DNA from: Pseudomonas alcaliphila JAB1
GTDB taxonomy: Bacteria; Pseudomonadota; Gammaproteobacteria; Pseudomonadales; Pseudomonadaceae
DNA length: 64,000 bases
Direction of reading: 5' to 3'
Assembly: GCF_001941865.1 (NCBI RefSeq)
Contig: NZ_CP016162.1
Coordinates: forward strand, 1,984,001 to 2,048,000
Made by a program: the position numbers and the translations under genes. The notes beneath the pieces were generated by a model. It ran no database searches. It was not told where the DNA came from and was given only the letters and a program-made list of their open reading frames with translations. How positions within the stretch are numbered: position 1 is the stretch's first letter; each line of letters begins with the position of its first letter. Shown here in pieces: positions 35,263 through 44,830 of this stretch.

Positions 35263-37297
35263 GTGCTATCCCGAGCACACGGAACAGGAAGGCATACTCC
35301 AGCGCCACATCCTTGATGCCCTGATAACGCCCACTCATGCCGCCATGGCCGGCGCCGAGGTCGGTCTTGAGCAATAGCAGATTGGCGTCGGTCTTGTCGC
35401 GGCGCAGCTTGGCCACCCACTTGGCCGCTTCCCAGTACTGCACGCGGCTGTCGTTGTAGCCTGCGACGGCGAGGATGGGCGGGTAGGCCTGGGCGCGTAC
35501 GTTCTCGTAGGGCGCGTACGACTTGATGCGCTCGAATACCTCGGGCTGATTCGGGTCGCCCCATTCGTCGTACTCGGTGACGGTCAGCGGCAGGTCCGGG
35601 TTGAGCATGGTGTTGAGCACATCGACGAAAGGCACTTCGGCAATGGCAGCAGCGAACAGCTCGGGGCGCTGGTTGAGCACGGCGCCGATCAGCAGGCCAC
35701 CGGCGCTGCCACCGCTGATCGCCAGTTGTGCGGTGGTGGTCAGACCCTCGGCGATCAGGCGTTCGGCGCTGGCGATGAAATCGTCGAAGCTGTTCTGTTT
35801 GTGCTCGAGCTTGCCGGCCCGGTACCAGGCTTCACCCATCTCGCCGCCACCGCGGATATGCGCGATGGCGAAGACGAAACCGCGCTCCAGCAGGCTCAGG
35901 CGGGCATGTGAGAACCAGGGGTCGAGGCTCGCGCCATAGGCGCCGTAACCATAGAGATAGAGCGGTGCAGGCTTCCCTGCGGCGAATACCTCGCGGCGCG
36001 CCACCAGGCTGATCGGTATCTGCGTGCCGTCGGCCGCGGTGGCCCAGAGACGCCGACTTTCGTAGGCGTCGGCATCGAACGGGCCTTCCACCGGTGTCTG
36101 CTTGAGGACCTGCTGAGCGCCCGTGGCCAGTTCCAGTTGGCGCACTTGCGCGGGGCGGTTCAGCGCTTCGTAGCGCAGGCGGATCACCGGGCTGTGAAAC
36201 TCCAGGCTGTCCTGCACGTAGAGGCTGTAGGCCGCATCCGGCAGTTGCACGCGATAGGGCGCCTGGCCCTGCGGCTGCACCTCCAGAATCGGCAGGCCGC
36301 CCTCACGCAGGGCCAGGGTGAGCGCGCGCTGGTTCAGCGTGGCGCCTTCGAGCATCACCTGCGGGTCGTGGGCGCGAATCTGTTGCCAGTGCGGGCGCTG
36401 CGGCTGCGACTCACTGGCGCGGTAGAGCGCGAAGTTGATGCCGCTCTGATTGCTGCGGATCAGCCAGCACCACTGGCCGTCCAGCATGCCGTGATCGACA
36501 TCGTACTCGTGGCCTTCCTCACGCGGTGCCAGGCAGCTGAAATCGCCCTGCGGCTGCTGCGCGTCGAGCACCCAGACCTCGCTGGTGGTCTTGCTGCCCA
36601 ATTGCAGGATCAACTGGCGCTCGGAGCTGGAGCGGTAGCAGTGCAGGAAGAAGCGGCCATCTGCTTCCTCGAATACGGCTTGCGCAGCGGCGTCGCCGAG
36701 GCGGTGACGGTAGAGCTTGTAGGGGCGGTGGGTGTCGTCCAGTTCGGTGAAGAACAGCGTCTGGCTGTCGCCCGCCCAGGTCATGCTGCCGTCGCAGTCG
36801 TCGAAGGGCAGTTCGCTGATCTGGCCGCTGTCCAGTTCCTTGACGAACAGGCGGTAGATCTCGTCGCCGCTGCTGTCGAGGCTGTAGGCCAGGCGCTGCT
36901 GGTCAGGGCTGATGCTGAACGCACCGACGGAAAGAAAGCCGCCACCGGCCAGTTCGTTGGGGTCGAGTAGCAAGGCTTCACTGGCCGCGTCGACATCCAG
37001 CGAACCATCGGCAGGGCGACGGCAACGATAGTGCCGCGGATATTCGTCCCCGGCGGTGGTGCGCTGGTAGTAGAGGTAGTCGCCCCAGGGCGTCGGCAGC
37101 GACAGATCGGTCTCGCGAATGCGCCCCTTGATCTCCTCGAACAGCTGCTCGCGCAGGGCCTGTTGCGGTTCCAGCACGGCATCCAGGTAGGCGTTTTCTG
37201 CCTGCAGGTGCGCCAGCACCTCGTTGCTGTCGCGGTTTTCCAGCCAGTGATAAGGGTCGTTGCCGGCTTCCTGGCGGGCGATGGGGGCAGAGGACAT
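35255..37297 (-). CDS. ptrB: Oligopeptidase B / prolyl oligopeptidase family (S9)
   Basis: Cytosolic serine oligopeptidase cutting short peptides, probably after basic residues. Length 680 aa. The N-terminal beta-propeller part begins DPYHWLENRDSNEVLAHL. The alpha/beta-hydrolase domain has LYLYGYGAYGASLDPWF, IAHIRGGGEMGEAWYRAG, the nucleophile in ISGGSAGGLLIGAVLNQ, the Asp region AGYNDSRVQYWEAAK and the His in LGAGHGGMSGRY. The catalytic Ser, Asp and His are all present. The segment EYDEWGDPN is typical of oligopeptidase B. The stop lies in a REP palindrome. Confidence 0.92.
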   Translation of the reverse strand: MSSAPIARQEAGNDPYHWLENRDSNEVLAHLQAENAYLDAVLEPQQALREQLFEEIKGRIRETDLSLPTPWGDYLYYQRTTAGDEYPRHYRCRRPADGSLDVDAASEALLLDPNELAGGGFLSVGAFSISPDQQRLAYSLDSSGDEIYRLFVKELDSGQISELPFDDCDGSMTWAGDSQTLFFTELDDTHRPYKLYRHRLGDAAAQAVFEEADGRFFLHCYRSSSERQLILQLGSKTTSEVWVLDAQQPQGDFSCLAPREEGHEYDVDHGMLDGQWCWLIRSNQSGINFALYRASESQPQRPHWQQIRAHDPQVMLEGATLNQRALTLALREGGLPILEVQPQGQAPYRVQLPDAAYSLYVQDSLEFHSPVIRLRYEALNRPAQVRQLELATGAQQVLKQTPVEGPFDADAYESRRLWATAADGTQIPISLVARREVFAAGKPAPLYLYGYGAYGASLDPWFSHARLSLLERGFVFAIAHIRGGGEMGEAWYRAGKLEHKQNSFDDFIASAERLIAEGLTTTAQLAISGGSAGGLLIGAVLNQRPELFAAAIAEVPFVDVLNTMLNPDLPLTVTEYDEWGDPNQPEVFERIKSYAPYENVRAQAYPPILAVAGYNDSRVQYWEAAKWVAKLRRDKTDANLLLLKTDLGAGHGGMSGRYQGIKDVALEYAFLFRVLGIAQP

Positions 37298-37402
37298 GGC
37301 GTGGCTCCAGAGAACGAGAGGGCGACGGCAGGGGCGCCGCGCTGGGCAAAAGCCGCTATCATAAGCGCCCCTTTGCCAGACCTGCCACGCCGGCGCCTGC
37401 TT

Positions 37403-37876
37403 ATGATGAATGAAAACGACTACCTCCTGGCCTGGGCGGCCTACGGGATTGCCGCTCTGGGTTGCCTGCTGGTGTGGATGCGCCTGACCAGCTGGATGTG
37501 GCGCTACCTGCGCGAGCCGCTGCGGGTGCTGATGGCCGTGCTGCTGTTCAGCCCGACCATTGTCGACCCGGCGCGCGAACTGTTCGCGCCCGCCCTCGCG
37601 GTTACCGCCATGGATATATTGCTCAAGGTTGGCAACAACGCCTGGCGCGCGGTCGCTGATCTGGCGCTCTATAGCCTGATCGCGCTTGCCATGTATCTAT
37701 TGTTCGTCGCTGTTCGCTGGCCCATCGAGCGTTGGTGGAAGGGGCGTCAGGGCGAGCATGTAACCGAGCCCGACGAAGACCCGCGCACCCTGCGCGAGCG
37801 CATGGAAGAGGACGACGACCTGCCAACTCGTGACTACGGGCACGATCGCTCGGGGCGTATGGAACCGCGTATTTGA
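37403..37876 (+). CDS. Conserved inner-membrane protein, unknown function
   Basis: A 157-residue protein with three or so hydrophobic segments: YLLAWAAYGIAALGCLLVWM near the N-terminus, RVLMAVLLFSPTIV, and ALYSLIALAMYLLFVAVRW. The C-terminus is hydrophilic and acidic (EDPRTLRERMEEDDDLPTRD). Two Met codons start it (37403 or 37406). It is divergent from ptrB and followed by the HIT gene. From memory, the order oligopeptidase, membrane protein, HIT protein is preserved in P. aeruginosa. Confidence 0.75.
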   Translation: MMNENDYLLAWAAYGIAALGCLLVWMRLTSWMWRYLREPLRVLMAVLLFSPTIVDPARELFAPALAVTAMDILLKVGNNAWRAVADLALYSLIALAMYLLFVAVRWPIERWWKGRQGEHVTEPDEDPRTLRERMEEDDDLPTRDYGHDRSGRMEPRI

Positions 37877-37939
37877 TCTGACCCCTTGCGCCTGCCGGCC
37901 CAGGCGTTCAGCATGATGGCCTTGTGCAAGGGAGGCCTG

Positions 37940-38386
37940 ATGGATTGCGTGTTCTGTGCCATTGCCGAGCGACGTCTACCCGCTCATCGTCTGTATGAAG
38001 ACGAAGATTTCATCGTGCTGCTGGACATCTTCCCGATGCGTCCGGCCCATGTGCTGATCGTCAGCCGTCTGCATGCGCCATTTCTACGTGATCTGCCGCC
38101 ACCGGTGCGTGAACGTCTGTTGACGCTGGCCGAGCGTATCGCCGCTGCGCTGCGCGAGGCCGGCTTCGGTAAGAACGGCATCAATCTGCTGATCAATGAC
38201 GGTCCGGATTCCAATCAGCACGTGCCCCATCTCCATTTACACCTGATTCCGCGTCGGCCGGGTGACCTGCCGGCGCTGCTCTGGCGATTGCTGGTGCGTT
38301 TTCTGCCAATGGGCCGCAGGCGAATCGAAGCGCGTCTGCAAGATGAAGCCGAGCGCCTGCGCCTGATCCTCGGCAAGGAGAATTGA
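37940..38386 (+). CDS. HIT family protein (nucleotide hydrolase or transferase)
   Basis: A 148-residue protein of the histidine triad superfamily. N-terminus MDCVFCAIAERRLPAHRLYE with the CxxC pair common in Hint/FHIT-like proteins. The triad motif is in HVPHLHLHLIPR (HxHxHxx). NGINLLINDGPDSNQ is the preceding conserved strand. The C-terminal extension (LLVRFLPMGRRRIEARLQ) is specific to a Pseudomonas group. GGAGG precedes the ATG; an earlier in-frame start (37886) is unlikely. Four bases separate it from the amidotransferase gene. Confidence 0.9.
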   Translation: MDCVFCAIAERRLPAHRLYEDEDFIVLLDIFPMRPAHVLIVSRLHAPFLRDLPPPVRERLLTLAERIAAALREAGFGKNGINLLINDGPDSNQHVPHLHLHLIPRRPGDLPALLWRLLVRFLPMGRRRIEARLQDEAERLRLILGKEN

Positions 38387-38390
38387 TTCG

Positions 38391-39164
38391 ATGTGCGAAT
38401 TGCTCGGCATGAGCGCCAATGTACCCACCGATATCGTGTTCAGCTTTACCGGGCTGATGCAGCGTGGCGGCCGCACCGGGCCGCACCGTGATGGTTGGGG
38501 TATCGGCTTCTACGAAGGGCGCGGCTTGCGTCTGTTCCAGGACCCGCGGGCGAGCAGCGAATCCGAGGTGGCGCAGCTGGTGCAGCGCTACCCGATCAAG
38601 AGCGAAGTGGTGATCGGCCATATCCGCCAGGCCAACGTCGGCAAGGTCTGCCTGGTCAACACTCATCCCTTCAGTCGTGAGTTGTGGGGGCGTAACTGGT
38701 GTTTCGCCCATAACGGCCAACTGGCGGGCCTGGAAGGCTCCACTACCTTCTACCGACCGGTCGGCGAGACCGACAGCGAGGCGGCGTTCTGCGACCTGCT
38801 CAACCGCGTGCGTCGCGCCTTTCCCGAGCCGGTATCGGTGGAAATGCTCCTGCCGGTGCTGGTGGCGTCCTGTGCCAGTTACCGCAAGCTCGGCGTGTTC
38901 AACTGCCTGCTCAGCGATGGCGACTGGCTGTTCAGCTTCTGCTCGACCAAGCTCGCGCATATCACCCGCCGCGCGCCGTTTGGCCCTGCGCAGCTCAAGG
39001 ACGCTGACCTGAAGGTGGATTTCCAGTCAGAGACCACGCCCAACGACGTAGTGACCGTCATCGCCACTGAACCTTTGACCGACAACGAACAATGGTCGCT
39101 GTACCAGCCGGGCGAATGGCGCCTGTGGCGCCGCGGCGAATGCATCACTCACGGCAAGGCCTGA
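38391..39164 (+). CDS. Class II glutamine amidotransferase (YafJ-like)
   Basis: A 257-residue protein with N-terminal nucleophile Cys 2 (MCELLGMSANVPTD). Other conserved parts of the GATase type 2 fold: GRTGPHRDGWGIGFYEG, VIGHIRQANVG, NTHPFSRELWGRNWCFAHNG and GETDSEAAFCDLL. No partner synthetase domain is attached, as in E. coli YafJ, so the acceptor substrate is unknown. Clustered with the HIT gene (4 bp) and the DUF2937 gene (4 bp) as an apparent operon. Confidence 0.88.
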   Translation: MCELLGMSANVPTDIVFSFTGLMQRGGRTGPHRDGWGIGFYEGRGLRLFQDPRASSESEVAQLVQRYPIKSEVVIGHIRQANVGKVCLVNTHPFSRELWGRNWCFAHNGQLAGLEGSTTFYRPVGETDSEAAFCDLLNRVRRAFPEPVSVEMLLPVLVASCASYRKLGVFNCLLSDGDWLFSFCSTKLAHITRRAPFGPAQLKDADLKVDFQSETTPNDVVTVIATEPLTDNEQWSLYQPGEWRLWRRGECITHGKA

Positions 39165-39168
39165 TCTC

Positions 39169-39693
39169 ATGCTTAGAAGCTACCTGCGCCTGACGCTGTT
39201 CGCTTTCGGCCTGTTGCTCGGCGTGCAGGTGCCGGGCTTCGTCGATGACTACGCCAAGCGGGTCGAGGCTCATCGCCTGGAGTCGCAGCAGAGTCTCAAA
39301 GGCTTTCAGGAAACGGCGCGCAATTTCTTCAAGGGCGATATGGACGCGCTGGTTGCGCACTACCGCGTCAGCGATGACCCGGTGATGCGCAGCGATGCCA
39401 AGAGCGTCGGGCACCTGGTGCAGCGCTCCGCCTTGCTCGAACGCGAATGGCAGGCCATGCAGGGGCCCTGGTACGCCCAGGCCTGGCACCTGGCGACTGG
39501 CGCGGATCACGAGCTGTTCGAGGAAACCCTGCAGGCTTACCGTTATCAGGTGCTGTTTACCCCGGATGCGATTCTCTGGGGTGTGATCAGCGCACTGCTG
39601 CTGGCTTGGCTGGCGGAGGTGCTGGTGGTGCTGTGCGGCTGGATGTTCGGCGCAGGGCAGACCAGGCGCGCTCAGCAGCGCCACTGGCGCTGA
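39169..39693 (+). CDS. DUF2937 membrane protein
   Basis: A 174-residue protein with an N-terminal membrane segment (LRLTLFAFGLLLGVQVPGFV), a helical periplasmic middle part (DDYAKRVEAHRLESQQSLKG onwards) and a C-terminal membrane segment (LWGVISALLLAWLAEVLVVL). This topology and the sequence fit DUF2937. Function unknown. The last gene of the apparent HIT-amidotransferase operon and convergent with tolC. Confidence 0.8.
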   Translation: MLRSYLRLTLFAFGLLLGVQVPGFVDDYAKRVEAHRLESQQSLKGFQETARNFFKGDMDALVAHYRVSDDPVMRSDAKSVGHLVQRSALLEREWQAMQGPWYAQAWHLATGADHELFEETLQAYRYQVLFTPDAILWGVISALLLAWLAEVLVVLCGWMFGAGQTRRAQQRHWR

Positions 39694-39727
39694 ATACCTG
39701 CCCAGGGGCATCGGACAAAACGCCGGT

Positions 39728-41071
39728 TCAGTAGCCGAGTGCCAACTTCGGACCCAGGTAGTCATTGACCTGGAGAATATCGTCCTCGCCGAGCAGGCCG
39801 ACCGCAGCGGCCAGTTGCAGGCGTGCGAGCAGATAGCGAAGTTTGGCTTCGAGCAGATCACGGCGGGCGATGAACACCTGTTCCTCGGCGTTGAGGATAT
39901 CGACATTGGTACTGGAGCCCGCGAGAAACCCCTTGCGCGCTGAGTCCTGTGCCCGCTCGCTGGAAATGACGGCCTGCTGCAGGGCGCGAATGCGTGCCTG
40001 GCCGCTCTGCACGCCGCGGAACTCACGGGTTGTGGCGGAGAACACTTCCTCGCGGCTGGCATTGACTTCTTCCCCGGCCTGTTCACGACTCGCCGTGGCC
40101 TGGCGCACCCGCGCGCTGACGCCGCCGCCGGAGTATAGCGGCATGGTGAACTCCAGGCCGATGGAGCTGTAGCGGTTGGTCTGGTTGATTGTGGAGAGCG
40201 AATCGCTCTCGCTGTCGGTATAGCCTAGGACCAGGTCGAGAGTCGGCCAGTGGGCGCTGCTGGCGCGTTTGACCTCCTCTTCGGCGAGGCCATGATTGAG
40301 CTGGCGTGCACGCAGCGAAGGGTTGTTCAATTGGGCCTTCTGTAGCCAGTCCTGGAGGTTGTCCGGTTGCAGGGGCGGAGTAGGAAATTCCGCGTGCAGG
40401 GTAGCGAGTTGATCCGGGTTGTTGCCGAGCAACTCCTGCAGCAGGCGCAGGGCGACTACCAGATTGTCTTCGGCTTCGATCACGCCGGCCTGCGCCAGGT
40501 CACGTCGGGCGGTGGCCTGGTCGACGTCGGTGATGGTGCCGTCGCCCAGATCGAAGCGGCGTTTGGCAGCCGCTACCTGTTGCTCGAAAGCCTTGAGCTT
40601 GGCGCGTGAAAGGTCGATGGTCTCGCGCGTCAGCAACACATCGAAGTAGCGGCTGGCCAGGCGTACGGCAACGCTCTGCGTCTTGGCATCGAACACCGCT
40701 TCGCTATAGCTGGCGCGCTGCTTGCCCTGGCGGTACTCGACCATTTTCTGGCGGTTATACAGCGGTTGACGCAATTGCAGGCTGAGGTTTTCCGAGTCGT
40801 AGTCCAGATCGTTCTCGGTGCGCCGGCCAAGTGCATTCTGTTGCTCCTGGGTGCCGTCGACCTGGCTTTTGCTGGCCCTGGCAGTGATCTGCGGCAGTAA
40901 CCCGGCTCTGCCGATAGCGGGGTTTTCCAGACCAGCGGCACGCTCGTGGACGGCGGCACGATAGGTTGGGCCCTGCAGTTGCAGCAATTCCCAGGCCTGT
41001 AACAGATCCATGGAGTGGGCGGGCAGGCAGGCCAGGCAGCAGAGGCCTGACAATATCTGGCGTACGAGCAT
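39728..41071 (-). CDS. TolC-family outer membrane protein of the type I secretion system
   Basis: Outer-membrane channel of a type I exporter. Length 447 aa from the ATG at 41069-41071, just 1 bp after the hlyD stop; GGAG lies inside the end of hlyD. Signal peptide MLVRQILSGLCCLACLPAHS. The two structural repeats of TolC are visible as long helices: LQAWELLQLQGPTYRAAVHE, then DPELAR-type segments such as AVRLASRYFDVLLTRETIDL and FDLGDGTITDVDQATARRDL in the first half. GLEFTMPLYSGGGVSARVRQ and GSSTNVDILNAEEQVFIARR are in the second. The end matches the AprF/PrtF group. Confidence 0.92.
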   Translation of the reverse strand: MLVRQILSGLCCLACLPAHSMDLLQAWELLQLQGPTYRAAVHERAAGLENPAIGRAGLLPQITARASKSQVDGTQEQQNALGRRTENDLDYDSENLSLQLRQPLYNRQKMVEYRQGKQRASYSEAVFDAKTQSVAVRLASRYFDVLLTRETIDLSRAKLKAFEQQVAAAKRRFDLGDGTITDVDQATARRDLAQAGVIEAEDNLVVALRLLQELLGNNPDQLATLHAEFPTPPLQPDNLQDWLQKAQLNNPSLRARQLNHGLAEEEVKRASSAHWPTLDLVLGYTDSESDSLSTINQTNRYSSIGLEFTMPLYSGGGVSARVRQATASREQAGEEVNASREEVFSATTREFRGVQSGQARIRALQQAVISSERAQDSARKGFLAGSSTNVDILNAEEQVFIARRDLLEAKLRYLLARLQLAAAVGLLGEDDILQVNDYLGPKLALGY

Positions 41072-41072
41072 G

Positions 41073-42419
41073 TCATTGCTCCTTGAAGGCCCCGTCGATA
41101 CGGTCAAGCATGGGCTTCATCAGATAGCTCATCAGGTTGCGTTCACCGGTCTTGATCGTCACGGTGGCCGGCATGCCGGGGCGAATGCGATTGCTGCCCA
41201 GCTTGTCCATGCCGTCGGCGGTGACCTCGATCTCGGCCAGGTAGTAGGGCTGCTTGTTGGTCTCGTCGATAAGGCGATCGGCGGAAATCGTCAGTACGCG
41301 ACCGGGGATGTTCGGCGTCTGCGCGTGATTGAACGCGGGGAAGGCGATGTCCACCGGCAATCCTGGTTGCATCTTGTCGATGGCCTGCACCGGCACCATG
41401 GCATCGACCTGCAGCGGCTCATTGGCCGGCACCACGTCCATGATTCGCGAGCCGGCCTGGATCACCCCGCCTATGGTGGAGGCCGACAGTCCCAGCACCA
41501 CGCCATCGATGGGCGAGCGGATCACCGTGTTGCTGACTTCGTAGTCCAGCGCCCGCAGGCGGTCGGCGAGAGCGGCGGCCTCTTTCTGCATATCGCTGAG
41601 CTGCGATTGCACTTCCTGCTGGTAATTCTGTTCAAGCTGGAGGATGCGCAGTTTGAGTTCGGCGATCTGGTTGCGCGTACGCCCTGTGTCGGCGATGTTC
41701 TGCGCCAGCGAGGCGCTCAGTTCGGCGGCGTTGCGTTCCAGTTCGAGCATGCGGTTGCGCGTCACATAGCCTTCCGCCGCTAGGCTGCGCACCCCGTCGA
41801 GTTCCTGGTTGAGCAGCCTGATCTGCGCGCTGCGCGAGTGCTGTACCTGGCGCAGGCCCTTGAGCTGTTCCTCGGCGCCGTGGATGTTCTCGCGGAGAAT
41901 CTCGGCTTCGCCGGTCAACGCCGTGCGGCGGGTAGTGAACAGACGTTGCTGCAGGGCGACGGAGGCATCCAGGCGTGGGTCGTTGGCGAATCGGCTGAGC
42001 AGCTCGGGGTCGAACTCGACCTGTGTGGCGCCGTCACGCTCGGCCTGCAAGCGACTTTTCACCGTGCTGACCACTATGTATTGCGCGCTGACCATGCCCT
42101 GCTCGGCGATGGCGCGGGTGGCGTCCAGCTCGATCAGCGGCTGGTTGCGTCGTACCAGATCCCCCTCGCGCACCAGGATGGCGCCTACCGAGCCGCCGGT
42201 CAGGTGCTGGATGGTCTTGCGGTTGTCGGTGACGTTGACTGTGGCATTGGCCACCACCCCGGCATCCAGCGGCGCGAGAATGGCCCAGAGAATGAATCCA
42301 CCGAAGCCTGCGAGCACCAGCGACAAGCCCCAGCGACTCGGTTTGCCGTCGTCCATGTCAACCGTGCAGGGGCTATCCGTCAGTATCAGCCCCTTGCTTT
42401 CGAACTGCAGATCGGACAT
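41073..42419 (-). CDS. HlyD-family membrane fusion protein of the type I secretion system
   Basis: Periplasmic adaptor joining the ABC protein with TolC. Length 448 aa. Cytosolic N-terminus, one membrane helix at about residues 31-49 (LSLVLAGFGGFILWAILAPL). Then VVANATVNVTDNRKTIQHLTGGSV, the first half of the lipoyl-like domain. A long coiled coil (residues about 140-290) follows, then VIRSPIDGVVLGLSASTIGG, the second half of that domain. The C-terminus has IRPGMPATVTIKTGERNLMSYLMKP, a HlyD-family signature. Six bases separate it from the ABC gene. Confidence 0.93.
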   Translation of the reverse strand: MSDLQFESKGLILTDSPCTVDMDDGKPSRWGLSLVLAGFGGFILWAILAPLDAGVVANATVNVTDNRKTIQHLTGGSVGAILVREGDLVRRNQPLIELDATRAIAEQGMVSAQYIVVSTVKSRLQAERDGATQVEFDPELLSRFANDPRLDASVALQQRLFTTRRTALTGEAEILRENIHGAEEQLKGLRQVQHSRSAQIRLLNQELDGVRSLAAEGYVTRNRMLELERNAAELSASLAQNIADTGRTRNQIAELKLRILQLEQNYQQEVQSQLSDMQKEAAALADRLRALDYEVSNTVIRSPIDGVVLGLSASTIGGVIQAGSRIMDVVPANEPLQVDAMVPVQAIDKMQPGLPVDIAFPAFNHAQTPNIPGRVLTISADRLIDETNKQPYYLAEIEVTADGMDKLGSNRIRPGMPATVTIKTGERNLMSYLMKPMLDRIDGAFKEQ

Positions 42420-42425
42420 GACATG

Positions 42426-44165
42426 TCACTCCTTGGCCCGTACCGAGGCCAGGGTCGGCGACCCCTTGCCGGTGGGGATCACGTTGGCCTGGCGCAACGC
42501 AGCGAATACCTCGTCGCGGCTGCCGAATATCTGCACCGCGCCTTCGCGCAGTACCAGCACCTTGTCCACCATGTTCAGCACGGTGGGGCGGTGGGAGATC
42601 AGCACCAGGGTCTTGCCGCGTTGCTTGAGGTCGAGCAGCGCTTGCAGCAACGCCGCTTCGCCGACGTCGTCGAGGCTGGCGTTGGGCTCGTCGAGGACGA
42701 TCAGTGATGGCTCGCCGTAGAGTGCACGGGCCAGGCCGATGCGTTGCTTCTGCCCGCCGGACAACGAGCTTCCGTCGGCGCTCAGGTGGGTGTCGTAGCC
42801 TTGCGGCAGGTGCAGGATCATCTCGTGCACGCCGGCCTGCCTGGCGGCGAGGATCACCGCCTCGCCGTCGATAGCGCCGAAGCGCGCGATGTTTTCGGCG
42901 ACGCTGCCCTCGAACAACTCGACGTCCTGTGGCAGGTAGCCGAGCCAGGGACCCAGCTCAGCCTTGTTCCATTGATAGATGTCGGCGCCGTCCAGGCGCA
43001 CCTTGCCGCCTTGCGCCGGCCAGACGCCAACCAGCAGACGTGCCAGGGTGGATTTGCCTGAGGCTGAGGGGCCGATGATGCCCAGGGCTTCGCCGGGTGC
43101 CAGGTTGAAGCTGACGCCGCGCAGGATCGGCGTGGGCGAGCCCGGTGCGCTGGCGAAGGCGTTCTCCACGTGGAGCATGCCCAGCGGCTTGGGTAGCGGC
43201 ATGGACGGCTTGTGCGCAGGAAAGTCAGCCAGCAGCCCGGATAGCCGAGCCCAGGCTGCACGGCTGGAGAGCAACTGCTTCCAGGCCGAGATCACCTGCT
43301 CCACCGGCGCCATGGCACGGCCGGAGAGGATCGAGCAGGCGATCATCATGCCCGGGGTGATCGTGCCCTGGATCGCCAGCAAGGCGCCGGCACCAAGGAT
43401 CAGTGACTGCAGGGTGACACGCACGAAACGACTGCCTCCGGCGATGTAGGCCGCGCGGTCGGAGGCCAGGGTCTGCAGCTCGAGAATTTTCAGGTGGTTG
43501 CCGAACCAGCGCTGGCGAATTGCCGGCAGCATGCCCATGGCCTCGATCACTTCGGCATTGCGCAGGTTGTTGTTGGCGAAACTGCCGGATACCAGCGAGG
43601 CCTGATTGGCCTCGGCCAGCGGCTTGCGCGTGCTGACTTCGGTGAGCCAGGCCAGGCCCACCAGCAGTAACGAGCCGATCAGAGTAATCAGGCCGAGCAG
43701 TGGGTGTACCAGGTAGATCACCAGCAGGAAGATGGGGGTCCAGGGGGCGTCGAAGAAGGCGAACAGGCCGTTACCGGTGAGAAACTGGCGAACCTGTGAG
43801 AGATCCTGCAGCGCCTGCGCCGGGTTGCCGCCGGCGCGGCGCAGGTTGCGCTCGAAGGCGGCACCGAAGATGCGCTTGTTGAGCATCATGTCGAGGCGGT
43901 TGCCGACGCGGATCAGCACGCTTGAGCGCACCACTTCCAACAGCGCCATCAGTACATACAGACCGATCACCAGCACGGTGAGCATCAGCAGGGTGGTGAC
44001 ATTGCTGCTGACCAAGGCACGGTCGTAGACCTGCAGCATATAAACAGCCGGGGTCAGCATCAGCAGGTTGATCACCCCGCTGAAGGCGGCCAGGGCGTAG
44101 AAGGTGCGGCGCAGGCGAAAGAGCACCTCGGCCAGCTCGGAACGCGGGGGCTGCGGTACGTCCAT
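42426..44165 (-). CDS. Type I secretion ABC transporter (PrtD/AprD-like)
   Basis: Inner-membrane ATPase that recognises the C-terminal signal of RTX substrates. Length 579 aa. Transmembrane domain at residues about 20-310 (start LAAFSGVINLLMLTPAVYML, later LIGSLLLVGLAWLTEV). Nucleotide-binding domain from residue about 325: Walker A GIIGPSASGKSTLARLL, Q-loop LPQDVELFEGSVAENI, signature SLSGGQKQRIGLARAL, Walker B SLIVLDEPNASLD and H-loop LISHRP. No C39 peptidase or CLD domain precedes it, as in the PrtD type. The ATG at 44163-44165 has GGAGGG upstream. Divergent from the giant peroxidase, which is its probable cargo. Confidence 0.95.
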   Translation of the reverse strand: MDVPQPPRSELAEVLFRLRRTFYALAAFSGVINLLMLTPAVYMLQVYDRALVSSNVTTLLMLTVLVIGLYVLMALLEVVRSSVLIRVGNRLDMMLNKRIFGAAFERNLRRAGGNPAQALQDLSQVRQFLTGNGLFAFFDAPWTPIFLLVIYLVHPLLGLITLIGSLLLVGLAWLTEVSTRKPLAEANQASLVSGSFANNNLRNAEVIEAMGMLPAIRQRWFGNHLKILELQTLASDRAAYIAGGSRFVRVTLQSLILGAGALLAIQGTITPGMMIACSILSGRAMAPVEQVISAWKQLLSSRAAWARLSGLLADFPAHKPSMPLPKPLGMLHVENAFASAPGSPTPILRGVSFNLAPGEALGIIGPSASGKSTLARLLVGVWPAQGGKVRLDGADIYQWNKAELGPWLGYLPQDVELFEGSVAENIARFGAIDGEAVILAARQAGVHEMILHLPQGYDTHLSADGSSLSGGQKQRIGLARALYGEPSLIVLDEPNASLDDVGEAALLQALLDLKQRGKTLVLISHRPTVLNMVDKVLVLREGAVQIFGSRDEVFAALRQANVIPTGKGSPTLASVRAKE

Positions 44166-44830
44166 GGGACCCTCCGGCACTGCATGTTCGCTGGGTGTCC
44201 TGCATTGGGTGACGGCATTTCGACGATTGGCGTGCAGGACCGTCTATTGGAGACGTTTTCTTGTCTCTTTGGGTGTCGCCATCTAGGTATAGATGGGGTT
44301 TTCGTCGATGTGCAAGGGGGCTAAGCGTCTTATTTTTCGATGTTTCGTTTTGTTTCATCAAAAAAATCTTTATTCAATAAAAGCTTATATGGAATAAGGA
44401 TAATTAATGAGGCGATTGACGGTATCTTGACAATCCTATTGGCTAGGACTTAAGTCTAGGCGTGTGATCCAAGCCAATAAGTCGACACGGCTTTCGTTGG
44501 CAAGCTCCTGCATGGGGTGATCACCATCGGAATCACGTTTTACCGGACGCCTGAGGCGTCTTTGCTAGGGCATTTCGCCGACCTGAAACTGCACGGGTCT
44601 CCTACTGCCTGATTTCTGACGCTAGGCTTCGTGCCAGCTTCAGCATAGGGACATACCAAATACTGATTGCACGTCGATTAGCCCAGCAGGTTGGTGTGGC
44701 AGCGTTTGGCCTCTATCCCGGGAACGCTCTGACGATTGCGTGATGCGCAACGGACGGGGTGGGCTGCTTCTGGGCCAGGGATTCCTCCGATTTCGCGCAT
44801 TCAGCCGCTGGGTTTCAGAGGTGGAAGGAA
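44166..44830. promoter_or_regulatory. AT-rich divergent control region
   Basis: 665 bp without a gene between the secretion operon and the giant peroxidase. The stretch 44300-44470 is strikingly AT-rich for this genome (for example TCAAAAAAATCTTTATTC and GGATAATTAATGAGG). On the plus strand TTGACA (44427-44432) and TTAAGT (44450-44455) are 17 nt apart and may be a promoter. The perfect palindrome GACTTAAGTC (44447-44456) overlaps that -10 and could bind a regulator. The remaining 375 bp would then be a long 5' leader. Confidence 0.5.
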
